12,500 nucleotides of DNA from Halocaridina rubra (GCA_037179515.1 JAXCGZ010021497.1:12501-25000); one strand, 5' to 3'. Shown: positions 1 through 8,591, counted from the first letter of the stretch. Notes: generated by a model from the sequence alone, not told the origin. Made by a program: numbers and translations.

Positions 1-1997
1 TGATGTGTGTGGAAAGAGGTTTGTTGGGGGTGGCATGAGGAGGGGCAGCGAGTGGTGGAATGAAGGGGTGAAAATAAAGGTGGAAGAAAAAAGAGGGCTT
101 TTGAGGAATGGCTGCAGTGTAAAAGTAGGGAGAAGTATGAAAGATATAGGGAGAAAAATGTGGACACCAAGCATAAGGTGGAGGAAGAGAAGAGGTTGGC
201 AAATGTAAGGTGGGGACAGGATTTTAGTAGGTCATATGAGGAGAATAAAAAGAAGTTTTGGAAAGAAGTGAAAAGAGTAAGGAAGGGTGGATCGAGGATG
301 GAAGAGACAGTGAAAGATGTGAATGGACAGATGTTAAGAGGGAACGATGCATGGAAGAGATAGGCAGAATATTTTGAGTGCTTGCTGAATATTGAGGAAG
401 ATAGAGAGGCAGCTATAGTGGCAGTGGGAGGGGTTCAAGGGCCAGTAATGGGAGATGAAAATGAGAGAGAGATTACAAGAGAGGAGGTGAAAGGGGCATT
501 GTATGAAGCGAAAGCAGGTAAAGCACCTGGAATGGATGGTGTGAGAGCGGAGATGTTGAAAGATGGGGGTGTGACTGCATTGGAATGGTTAGTGAGGGTG
601 TTTAATATATATGCTTTATGTTGTCCTTGGTGCCAGTGGAATGTGTGATTGCCTGTATAGTGCCCCTATGCAAAGGTAAGGGAGATAGGTATGAATGCAG
701 TAATTTTAGGGGTATAAGTTTGTTGAGTGTGGTAGGAAAAGTGTATGGTAGGATACTGGTTAATAGGATTAGGGATAAGACAGAATATGTGATCGCGGAA
801 GTGCAGAGTGGTTTTAGGAGAGGTAGAGGTTGTATAGATCAGATTTTTATAGTTAGGTAGTTATGTGAGAAATATTTAGCAAAGGGTAAGGATGTGTATT
901 TTGCATTTTTGGATCTGGAGAAAGCATATGATAGAGTTGATAGAGAGGCTATGTGGAATGTTTTGAGATTATATAGAATTAATGGTAAATTGTTGCATCC
1001 AGTGAAGAGTTTGTATGAGGGCAGTAGAGCTTGTGTTAGGGTAGGGAATGAAGTGAGTGAGTGGTTTCCAGTGAGCGTGGGACTGAGACAGGGATGTGTG
1101 ATGTCACCATGGCTGTTCAATTTGTATATTGATTGAGTTGTAAGAGAGGTGAATGAGCGAGTGCGTGGTCGAGGTTTGAGAATGGTAGATGGGGATGATA
1201 ACGAGTTGGAGCTGAATCAGTTGTTGTTTGCAGATGATACTGTGGTGGTGGCAGATTCAGAGGAAAAGCTGTGTCAGTTAGTGGCAGAATTTGGAATGGT
1301 GTGTGAGAGAAGGAAGTTGCGAGTGAATGTGGGAAAGAGTAAGGTTATGAGGTGTACAAGAAATGAGGATGGCGCTGGATTGAATGTGATGTTGAATGGA
1401 GAGACACTTTAGGAGGTTAATCAGTTTAAGTATTTAGTCTCGGTTATAGCTGCAAATAGTGGAGTGGAAGCAGATATGTGTCACAGAGTGAATGAAGGAT
1501 GAAAAGTGTTGGGTGCTTTGAAAGGAGTGATGAAGAATAGAGGGTTGGAAATGAATGTTAAGAAATTTTTATATGAGAAACTGGTTGTGCCAACTGTGAT
1601 GTATGGATCAGAGTTATGGGGTATGAAAGTAAGTGAGAGGCGGAAACTAAATGTGTTTGAGATGAAATGCCTGAGGAGTATGATTGGTGTATCTTGATTG
1701 GATAGGGTTAGGAATGAAGTGGTGAGAGCAAGAACGGGTGTGAGGAGAGAAATTGCAGCCAGAGTAGATATGAATGTTCTGAGATGGTTTGGCCATGTGG
1801 AAAGGATGGATGATGAAAGGTTGCTGAAAAAGGTGATGAATTCTAGAGTTGATGGGAGAAATGCTAGAGGGAGGCCTAGGTTTGGATGGATGGATGGAGT
1901 AAGGAGAGCCCTGAATGATAGGAGGATGGATGTGAGGGAAGCAAGCGAGCGTGATAGGAATAGGAATGAGTGGCGAGTGATTGTGACGCAGCTCTGA
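1..1997 (+). pseudogene. RTE-like non-LTR retrotransposon ORF2 (linker, RT, C-terminal domain), copy 1, 5' end outside window
   Basis: This is a broken reverse transcriptase gene of a non-LTR retrotransposon; an intact product would carry out target-primed reverse transcription. A charged linker comes first (1-480), with a one-base frameshift in the A-run near 88-93. The RT core follows: APGMDG (about 526-543), CNFRGISLLSVVGK-like fingers (about 690-740, written C-S-NFRGIS here), motif A FLDLEKAYD with its Asp at 912-914, GLRQGC about 1080-1097, and catalytic FADD at 1227-1238. The C-terminal domain has RWFGHVERM and ARGRPRFGW. The frame shifts again near 612-618, then 618-1997 is a single frame interrupted only by stops at 858-860 (TAG), 1134-1136 (TGA), 1410-1412 (TAG), 1500-1502 (TGA) and 1695-1697 (TGA). 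Another TAG is at 361-363. The endonuclease domain would lie upstream of the window. RTE-like is the best clade guess; a related clade is possible. Confidence 0.9.
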
Positions 1998-2003
1998 TGC
2001 TGT

Positions 2004-2042
2004 TACCACGGGGCTGCATCTTACAGAGGTAGCCCTGTGGTA
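2004..2042 (+). other. Hairpin 1 in the 3' UTR of copy 1
   Basis: Arms at 2004-2017 (TACCACGGGGCTGC) and 2029-2042 (GTAGCCCTGTGGTA) are reverse complements at 12 of 14 positions, around an 11-nt loop. The hairpin starts seven bases after the RT stop codon. As RNA, one of the two mismatches (G-T) is a wobble pair. Confidence 0.6.
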
Positions 2043-2109
2043 GGGGCAGTAGGAGGAGTTGGCAGTTGTGAAGCGACACAGGTTGTGGAAGAGCCGGGAA
2101 GATGGGCTG

Positions 2110-2128
2110 TGGCACTCCAGCAGTGCCA
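2110..2128 (+). other. Hairpin 2 in the 3' UTR of copy 1
   Basis: A perfect 7-bp stem, TGGCACT (2110-2116) with AGTGCCA (2122-2128), around the 5-nt loop CCAGC. Confidence 0.5.
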
Positions 2129-2209
2129 ACTGAACGGTCGCTAGCTCCCTCGTCATTGCCCATAAAGCAAAGTAATCCCCTATATGTTTTCCTTTCTTGA
2201 TGTCGGTAA

Positions 2210-2227
2210 CCCCCTAATTAAAGGGGG
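2210..2227 (+). other. Hairpin 3 near the 3' end of copy 1
   Basis: CCCCCT (2210-2215) pairs with AGGGGG (2222-2227) around the A/T-only loop AATTAA. It lies about 25 bases before the (AT)n tract, close to the probable 3' terminus of the element. Confidence 0.45.
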
Positions 2228-2249
2228 AAACAGCCAAGGTAGATAGATA

Positions 2250-2251
<2 letters not shown>

Positions 2252-2341
<90 letters not shown>
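2252..2341. repeat. (AT)45 microsatellite
   Basis: An uninterrupted 90-bp run of AT. It is preceded by AGATAGATAG and followed by a short GTGTGTGTGTG run. It sits exactly between the 3' end of the first RTE-like copy and the start of the second, so it may have grown from the first copy's 3' tail. Confidence 0.97.
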
Positions 2342-2344
<3 letters not shown>

Positions 2345-2411
2345 TGTGTGTGTGATTATAATAACAAAAATCCAAGAGACTGGGAAATATTCCATCAAGA
2401 GAGATCTAGCC

Positions 2412-4699
2412 AGAACTGGTTGTGTGAATGTATGTTGTTGTGGTGTAAGTGAAAGTAAAAGGGGGAGATAGGGAGTGCGTTTGTGTAGAAAAAGATGAAT
2501 GTGCTCGCAATAAGTGAAATTAAGATGAAAAGGAATTGTGAGGTTACATATGGGCGTGTCATAGTTAGGATTTCTGGAGTTGAGAGAGGTAAGTGAAGAT
2601 ATGAGTAATTGGATGGTGGGATGTAAGTAAGTATTATCTCGAATAATAGCGACTAAAACGAGACTGGGATGCGAGGATTGGGCGTTGTGAGCGCATATGG
2701 CCCTTTTGGTGAAAAAAAAAGAGTAAGAAAAAGAATTTTGGATGAAAATGAATGAGTATATAGAAGAATGTGGTGTTGATGTGACTGTGGTGTTAATGAG
2801 AGCTTAGAATTATAGAGTAGGGAATGAGTCAGTGGGTGGTGTAATATATAGGTAATGTAGAGGCATATGAAAGAAAGTACAAGGAGGAGGTTAGCGAAGT
2901 GCGTGTTGAGAGGGGTAAATAGAGAAGCGGGTGTTAGGTGGGCTAGTTGTTTGTCTGATAATTTTGAAAGAAATAAGATGTTTTGGAAGGAATTGTAAAG
3001 AGTGAGTAAAATAGAGTTTGGAAGGGAGAAGAGGGTGGAAGGAGCATATTGCCTGTAGACGAATTAAAGGTGAGAGAGAGACTAGCTTAGTATTTCAACG
3101 AAGTGCTAAATGAGAAAGATGAAGGAGAGTCAGAGATCGTGGGTGTGGGTAATGAACTGAGAATGCCAGTGTTATGTAATGAGAATGATAGAGAAATAAC
3201 AAAAGAGGAGGTGCATTTGCCACTGAGAGCAATGAGAGCAGGTACAACACCAGGGATAGATGGGTATCATGTGTAATGCTTGCCAAAAGTGGAGAGGCAT
3301 TAGTAGAGTGGATGGTTAAGATGCTGAATGTGTTTCAAGAAAAGGATTGTCCCCATTGACTGGAGTGTTTATGTATGTCTACTATATAAAGGAAAAAAAG
3401 GAAATAAGCATAAGTGCAGTAGCTACAGAGGAACTAGTTTGTCGAGTGTAGTTGGTAAAATATTTAGAATAGTGGTAATTGAGAAAATTTGGAGGTAGTA
3501 TGAGATTGACTGGCGAAGAACATTGTGGGTTCAGGAAAGGAAGAGGATGTTGTGATCATGTGTTTGTGGTAAGACAGGCATGTGAGAAGTTCTTGAATAA
3601 AGGTAGGGACTCTTTTGGGGCTTTTATGGATTTACATAAAGCTTATGAGAGTGTTGATAAATAGGTGTTGTGGAGGGTTTTGCGATATTATGGAAAAGGT
3701 GGAAGTTTGTTGAATGCTGTCAAGAATTTTTGCATGCTTAGTAGAATTTGTGTGAAAGTCGGATATTATATGAGTGATAGGTTTGAGGCGAATCTAGGGT
3801 TGCGTCAAGGGTGTTTAAAGTCGCCTTCCTTGCTTAATGTGTATATGGATTTAGTGGTAAAGGAAATAAATGAAAGAATTTAATACAGAGGCTTGGAGCT
3901 AGTGGGTGAATATGAATTAAATGAACAGCTATTCACGGACGAAACTGTACTGGTGGCCTGATACTGAGAATAAACATAATTATTTGGTGACAGTTTGTTA
4001 GGGTTTGTGAAAGAAGGAAGTTGCGGGTGAATATTGATAAAAGTAAAGTCATTAGATGCACGAGGAGTGTTAGTGTTGGTAGGTTGAATGTAGGAGTGAA
4101 TGGGGAGTTTCTTGAAGAAGATGAGAGTTTTAGGTATATAGGGTTGCATGCATCAAGATTGGAAGAGTGGATGCGGAGGTAAGTCATAGAGTGCAGAAAG
4201 CAAGTAAATGTTTTGGTGCGTTGAAAAGTGTAATGAAAAATAAGTATTTGAGAATGAATGCAAAGAGATTGCTATATGAAGGTGTACTTGTGCTGACGGC
4301 ATTGCATCGAGCAAAGACTTGGAATGCAAGAGAGGATGAAAGGAACAAGAAGAATATAATAGAGATGAGGTGCTTGACAAGTATGATTGGTGTATCAATA
4401 ATAGATATAGTAAGAAATGAGGTTGCTAAGAGAGAATGGGTGTTGAAACGTAGCTGAAAGATAGGTTAGATCAGAGAGCACTGAGTTGGTTTTACATATG
4501 GAAAGAATGAGTGATGAATGAACGAATAGCGAAGGGAGTGTGGAGTGTAGAAGTGACTGAAGTTAAGCCAAGAGGAAGATCTAGAATAAGATGGATGGAT
4601 GGCGTGAAAAGGGCATTGAATACACGTGGAATGTCAATGGAGCAGGGAAGGGGACGTGCAAAAGATAAGAATGAGTAGAGGAAGATTTTGTATAGGTGA
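2412..4699 (+). pseudogene. RTE-like retrotransposon ORF2 (endonuclease + RT), copy 2, heavily decayed
   Basis: A second and older-looking copy of the RTE-like gene. Endonuclease remnants: an open segment at 2495-2593 contains LAISEIKMK, with the Glu equivalent to the metal-binding residue at 2516-2518; AYGP is at 2693-2704; VGNESVGGV is at 2817-2843. The GDLN position just before it reads R-A-stop-N (2799-2810). The rest of the endonuclease after about 2850 seems deleted. The linker (3082-3279) aligns with copy 1, for example TKEEV and TPGID. RT remnants include GFRKGRGC, FMDLHKAYE with the motif A Asp at 3629-3631, and GLRQGC. The catalytic FADD box reads FTDE (3932-3943). Stops include 3662-3664 and 3881-3883, with frameshifts near 3490 and 4165. 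The C-terminal GRSRIRWMDG and the terminal TGA at 4697-4699 remain. Around motif A, 27 of 43 residues match copy 1. Confidence 0.85.
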
Positions 4700-4710
4700 C
4701 ACGGGCCAAG

Positions 4711-4735
4711 CAAACAAACAAACAAAAAAACAAAC
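4711..4735. repeat. (CAAA)n short simple repeat at an element junction
   Basis: Imperfect CAAA/AAAC repeats of about 25 bp. Read on +, they could be the tail of RTE-like copy 2, whose stop codon ends at 4699. Read on -, they are (GTTT)n just past the AATAAA (4737-4742) of the minus-strand element. The sequence alone does not decide between these. Confidence 0.75.
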
Positions 4736-5148
4736 ATTTATTTCCATTGGCAATGGCTATTCTTTTACAAAACTAAGAGTACAGTTATAAGTAGACAAGT
4801 AATTGAACTAATAAGTAAGAGGGGAACACATACAGTGAAAAAAATATATAGCATTCCTAGAAAATTAATATTATCTTGAGTTAACACAGACGTATAAAAT
4901 TATAATAACATTAATCATATTGTAATAAAAATGTTCGTAATTTAATGTTAATAAATAAAGTAGTGATAGTAACACTCGCTACAGGATCGCTATTATCAGC
5001 ATCATCACCATATTTGTATTCCTTACAATACGAATAATTAGTACTTAACTTAGAAATCAAAGAAGGCGATATCTATTTACATATAGAATGGTTAGTGTTA
5101 AGGGATATTGCATTAAATCATTAAGTATGATTAGTGTGTGAGCAGCCA
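4736..5148 (-). other. 3' UTR and 3' end of the CR1/L2-like element
   Basis: Non-coding DNA between the ORF2 stop codon (5149-5151) and the (CAAA)n patch. It is AT-rich and has no open frame resembling a protein. On the minus strand it ends in CCAATGGAAATAAATG followed by a GTTT-rich run. An AATAAA polyadenylation-like hexamer lies at 4737-4742. Confidence 0.55.
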
Positions 5149-6844
5149 CTATTCGTCCAAAAGAAAACTATATAGAATACCTTTGAAAGCTGTGAAGGGG
5201 GCTAATTTTTTAAGATGTTCAGAAATATTGTTCCAGAGTGTTGGCCCTTTAATAGTAATGATCTTTGAACCTGCATCTGAGTTTGTTCTCTGAATAAAGA
5301 GCTCACTACTCTGTCTTTTGTTGGTTCCCCTTATATCCATTACTGTTTTGAAATTATATAGCCAGTTATGATAATGATGGTTCAAAATTTTGCATGCAAA
5401 AACGTAAATAGCATTGGTGTCATTGTTTTCTGCCTGCAGCCACCAAAGTTTTTAGAGAGCTGGTGTGATTTGGTCATATTTTCTTATTCCTCCCAGGGCC
5501 GCTCGAGCTGCAAAATTAATAGAAATACATATTAAAGTTTTCCGCTTTGTCTTTGAACTCTGTAATATTTTCATAACTTTCTGAGGTAGTCTTTCCATTT
5601 GGCATCATGCTCTTTATCACCTTCCATGTTGTTGCTGTATTATGTCTAGAGTCATTAAATTGCTTTTTGGAAAAGTTTTTTAACTTATATCAGTGAGGGG
5701 TCTGACACGTTTCTTTTCTACTTATAAAGTTCACGGAGTGTCATATCATATCTATCTATTCATTTTTAGCTCTTTTTGTATTTGATTTCTGATTCGCATT
5801 GTCTCTTTGATGTCATTAGTTAGCCATGGTGCTGAGGGGTGGGTTATTTTTCTTGTAACAATGGATGCACAACTATCTAGGCATTCACGGAAGACTTTTG
5901 TTAGAATTTCAACTTGCAAATCGACGTTATCTGTGTTTAGTATACCATTAAGTGCATTTCTGTTGTTGATTAATGCTTCACAAAAGATATCAGGAGAGTA
6001 ACTTTTTAGACACTGGATTGTCTTGAAAAAAGGCTTCATTTGAGCTTGTTTAGGTTTAGCATAGTAATGTTGAGCTCGTGATCTGCAGTTGGGTGGGGAT
6101 TACGACCCAATAGAGTATACTTACCACTTTATTTGTTATTATCGGATCTATCAGAGTCCTATAATTAGGGGCTATACAGGACGGTTTGGTCACTATTTGT
6201 GCTTACTTCACAATGTTGATCATCCTTTTCATTTTGTTATCTGCTGAGAGCAGGTCATCATTAAAGTCCCCTTGTATGTATATGAGTTTATGGCACACAC
6301 AGATATTACTGAATGTTTCTATCAGATGACTTAATGAACTGGAAGGTGCAATTGGGTGACGGTAAGCACACTCTATAATGAAAGACGGATGTTTCTGATG
6401 CTGCATGGTGATTCATATATCTTAGAGTTCTTCATTTTTTTTCTAGACCTGTGGTTATTTCTGATGCACTGAAATAGTTTCTAGCATAAATACAGACCCT
6501 ACCCTTTGACCATGTTCATTACGAAATATTTTAAACTCTGGGATATTCACAAATGTATTTTCAGTTGTAGGAAGAAGCCAACTTTTACTTACACAGAGAA
6601 TATCTATGTCGAGGTCTTTTATTAGCAATATTATATCCTCAAACTGAGCAAGAAGGGAATGAACGTTCACAAGCACTAATGTTACTCTCTTAGTATGCTT
6701 CATCAAGGAAGTATCCATAGTCATATTTGAAGTTTGTTCTTGGGTATGTCCATGGTTTATTTCAGCTGTGTGATACTGCTGGGAAATCATCATTATAGCA
6801 TGTTTTGGGGGTAGTCCATGGATCCTGGTATCTGTACCTGCCAT
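5149..6844 (-). pseudogene. CR1/L2-like ORF2: AP-type endonuclease plus C-terminal tail, RT core missing
   Basis: An intact ORF2 would encode an AP-like endonuclease followed by RT. The ATG is at 6844-6842. Endonuclease landmarks in order: LVLVNVHSLL, DILCVSKSWL (the usual E in E-S/T-W-L is K, codon 6586-6584), YIQGDFNDD (in the 6406-6203 segment) and TADHEL just upstream of the 6039 segment. A one-base loss near 6505 is compensated by a gain in the T-run at 6435-6442. A linker frame at 6039-5752 (APWLTNDIKE, RNQIQKEL) runs on through WKVIKSMMPNGKTTSE to AENFNMYF. At about 5526-5515 the sequence jumps to the C-terminal domain (INFAARAALGG, then GPTLWNNI and LYSFLLDE), which has one in-frame TAA at 5454-5452 and ends at TAG 5151-5149. 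The RT palm, including its catalytic Asp box, is absent. Confidence 0.85.
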
Positions 6845-8472
6845 TGGATGGGTAACACTGACTTAAGTATGTGCCATGGTATGATTGGGCCTCCCCAAAG
6901 ATTGTATGCCTAGGTGAGAGTTTAGGGTCGTAAGAGCCATCTCTCCAGGAGAAGTCTCTCGTGTGTGGATGGTGAGGTATTGCTGTTTATTCAGTATGGC
7001 TGTAGTTTGGGATATTTTGTAGATAACCCAGCTTGAGTCCACTATATGCCCCCGTTAATGGTTGGACAATTGTGCTTGTAGGCCATTGATTCAGCTCCCT
7101 AATCAAGACTTCTTCAGAGGGAATGCCTTGATTTGTTAAAATATTACTTATCTCTCTCTTAGAGGGGTTGCCAGGAAGTAGAATATATATTTGAGCTATA
7201 ACTTTTGAACTATTTTGTAACTGTGTCTGTGGGGGAGTGAACTTCAGTGATATGCTTAGACTAGAAAGAGACAGCTCCTATTTTGTTTTTTTCTGTTTTC
7301 TTCACGGTTTTGCAATCTATTGCTGGGTTGGTTATTTGTGATGGATGGTGTAATTTGGTTGTCCTGGTTAGTAATAGTTGCATTGTTTTTGGGAGCAGTG
7401 GAGAAGGGCTCTATATCTTTTTGCAGTTTTGCAACCCTTTAGTGGGTTGGTTATGTGTGCCGGAGAGTGTAATCAGGTTGTTCTGCTTAGTGACTGTTGT
7501 TGTTTTGTTAGAGGTAGTGGGGAAGAACGCTATTGTTTCTTCACTGATTTGCAACCTGTTACTGAATTGATTATTTGTGCTAGATGGTGAATTCGGGCTG
7601 TCTTGTTCACTAGCACTTTTATCTGGATCTACCTCTTCTTCACTAACACTGATACATTCGTCTTTCAATGCACTGAAGGAATTGTGAGTAGAGACAGAAA
7701 TCCTATTTTGCGAAACATACAGTTTGTTGATAGAAGGAACATCATCGTTTTTATGTGACAGTACTGAATTAAGAAGTGGAGATGTTTCTATTAGCAGTTT
7801 CAACCTAGAATTATTTCTTTTAAGAGGGACAATGTCTGATTCTAGGAATTCCACCTTGTGTCGTAAGGCTCTCACCTCCTCAGCATCTGCTTCCAAAATG
7901 TTCACTTCATCTGCAAGACTATTCATCATTCGATTTAGGTCTGCTCGGTAGTGTTTTATTGAACTCCACGGATTTCACAACAGAAGTTTAACATTGTAAA
8001 AGAGTGTCAAGTTACCTATTTGATGAGGTATGCATGACACTTGAGCTAAGAGTGACAATATTTGAAATTATTTCCTTTTATACCTGTTTTTTTAAATGAT
8101 ACGCTTACCACTGTGTTGTGGAAAGAGCTCCACTGCCTTTGAAAGCAATAGTTGACTTGTTTTGTACAGAGTGGCTTTTCTATTTTTTTCCAATTCTCTT
8201 TTGATGTTATGATGTGAATATTCGGGAATTTTATCCAGAGATGAGGTATTCACTTCACGAAAAATATTGGTATCTGCACTCGAAAGGTCACAATGGTTAC
8301 CTTTTGCTAGCTCATTGAACTGTAATGGACGGGCTCGAGGGAAGTTGACATGTGATGAAGAGGAGGAGGTAAGTCAGCTTGGGCTGTATGATCTCATAGT
8401 AGAATATCGTTGCCTGTTCCTTTTGGGTGACACAGACAGAGTAGAAATGGGGAGGGAAATGTAGCAATCCAT
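6762..8472 (-). pseudogene. CR1/L2-like ORF1 (coiled coil, tandem repeats, Tyr-rich tail), broken
   Basis: ORF1 proteins of such elements bind the element RNA. The ATG at 8472-8470 opens MDCYISLPISTLSV, followed by a basic stretch (SPKRNRQR). A TGA at 8376-8374 and a TAA at 8094-8092 break the frame. About 8091-7950 has shifting frames with scattered Cys and His codons (for example YCH, LKCHA, FCCE), which may be the remains of a zinc-binding segment; that is a guess. An open part from 7929 (MMNSLADEVN) has Leu/Val/Ile heptad spacing over about 50 residues, consistent with a coiled coil, then acidic SVSEEEVD. A Ser/Thr/Asn/Gln-rich region of 40-residue repeats follows, with one-base losses near 7415 and 7265. 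The last part (about 7270-6762) has YILLPGNPSKREISN, one in-frame TAA at 6989-6987, and a Tyr/Gly/Pro-rich end (QSYHGTYLSQCY, GRYRYQDPW). The stop TGA is at 6764-6762. Confidence 0.75.
7265..7617 (-). repeat. Coding tandem repeat in ORF1, about 2.8 copies of 119-120 bp
   Basis: The word TTTGCAA(T/C)C recurs with its TGCAA core at 7311, 7430 and 7550, giving spacings of 119 and 120 bp. The bases on both sides also match, for example GGTTGGTTATnTGTG. On the minus strand each unit encodes about 40 residues rich in Asn, Thr, Ser and Gln (for example FFPTTSNKTTT in one copy and PFSTAPKNNAT in another). The 119-bp spacing coincides with the loss of the ORF1 frame near 7411-7425. Confidence 0.85.
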
Positions 8473-8560
8473 TATCCACAAAGAGCTAAGAGGAGTAGTT
8501 ATTTGTAGATGGTGGTGAATGCGTGCTTCATGGTTCGGCCACCCCCTTTAAAAGAGGAAT
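8473..8560 (-). other. Putative 5' UTR of the CR1/L2-like element
   Basis: DNA between the probable ORF1 start codon (8472-8470) and the (ATT)n tract, with no open coding frame. The true 5' end cannot be located, because 8561-8591 has no clear boundary mark and the microsatellite follows directly. Confidence 0.4.
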
Positions 8561-8591
8561 GAGGTCAAGCATAAGTTTGTCTTATAAATAC

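Larger units (their letters stand above)
1998..2251 (+). other. 3' UTR of RTE-like copy 1, with three predicted hairpins and an AGAT tail
   Basis: Non-coding stretch between the RT stop codon (1995-1997) and the (AT)n tract. It is much less purine-skewed than the coding part. It holds three separate inverted repeats (listed individually) and ends in a short (AGAT)n run before the microsatellite. By position it is the element's 3' UTR and tail. In non-LTR elements the RT recognises the 3' end of its own RNA, so stem-loops here could be recognition structures; that role is inference. Confidence 0.65.
4735..8560 (-). mobile_element. CR1/L2-superfamily-like non-LTR retrotransposon, internally deleted
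   Basis: A minus-strand two-ORF element of about 3.8 kb. In element order: 5' UTR (about 8560-8473), ORF1 (8472-6762), ORF2 (6844-5149) and 3' UTR (5148-4735). The endonuclease at the start of ORF2 and the C-terminal WNNI...FK...L pattern at its end point to the CR1/L2/Daphne group; the exact clade is not resolved. Both ends of the element are present but the RT core is not. The 5' boundary is approximate and no target-site duplication could be identified. Confidence 0.8.

Noticed and set aside
1647..2156. A 169-codon open frame on the minus strand (and similar antisense frames at 839-1120, 3880-4398 and 4492-4737)
   Set aside because: They lie opposite clear RT coding sequence, and their Ser/Pro/His/Leu-rich composition is what the purine-biased sense strand predicts.
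2180..2398. Minus-strand frame with a long Tyr-Ile repeat
   Set aside because: It is translation of the (AT)45 tract.
1..4699. A bacterial group II intron or retron RT
   Set aside because: The linker, FADD box, GH-x3-RM C-terminus, AP-type endonuclease remnants and setting all match non-LTR retrotransposons; there is no intron RNA domain or msr/msd structure.
7283..7590. Hydrophobic open frames on the + strand that look like membrane proteins
   Set aside because: They are antisense to the N/T/S-rich ORF1 tandem repeat; the repeat period explains them.
7265..7617. A CRISPR or satellite array from the 120-bp period
   Set aside because: There are fewer than three diverged copies, and they read in frame as part of ORF1; a coding tandem repeat explains them better.
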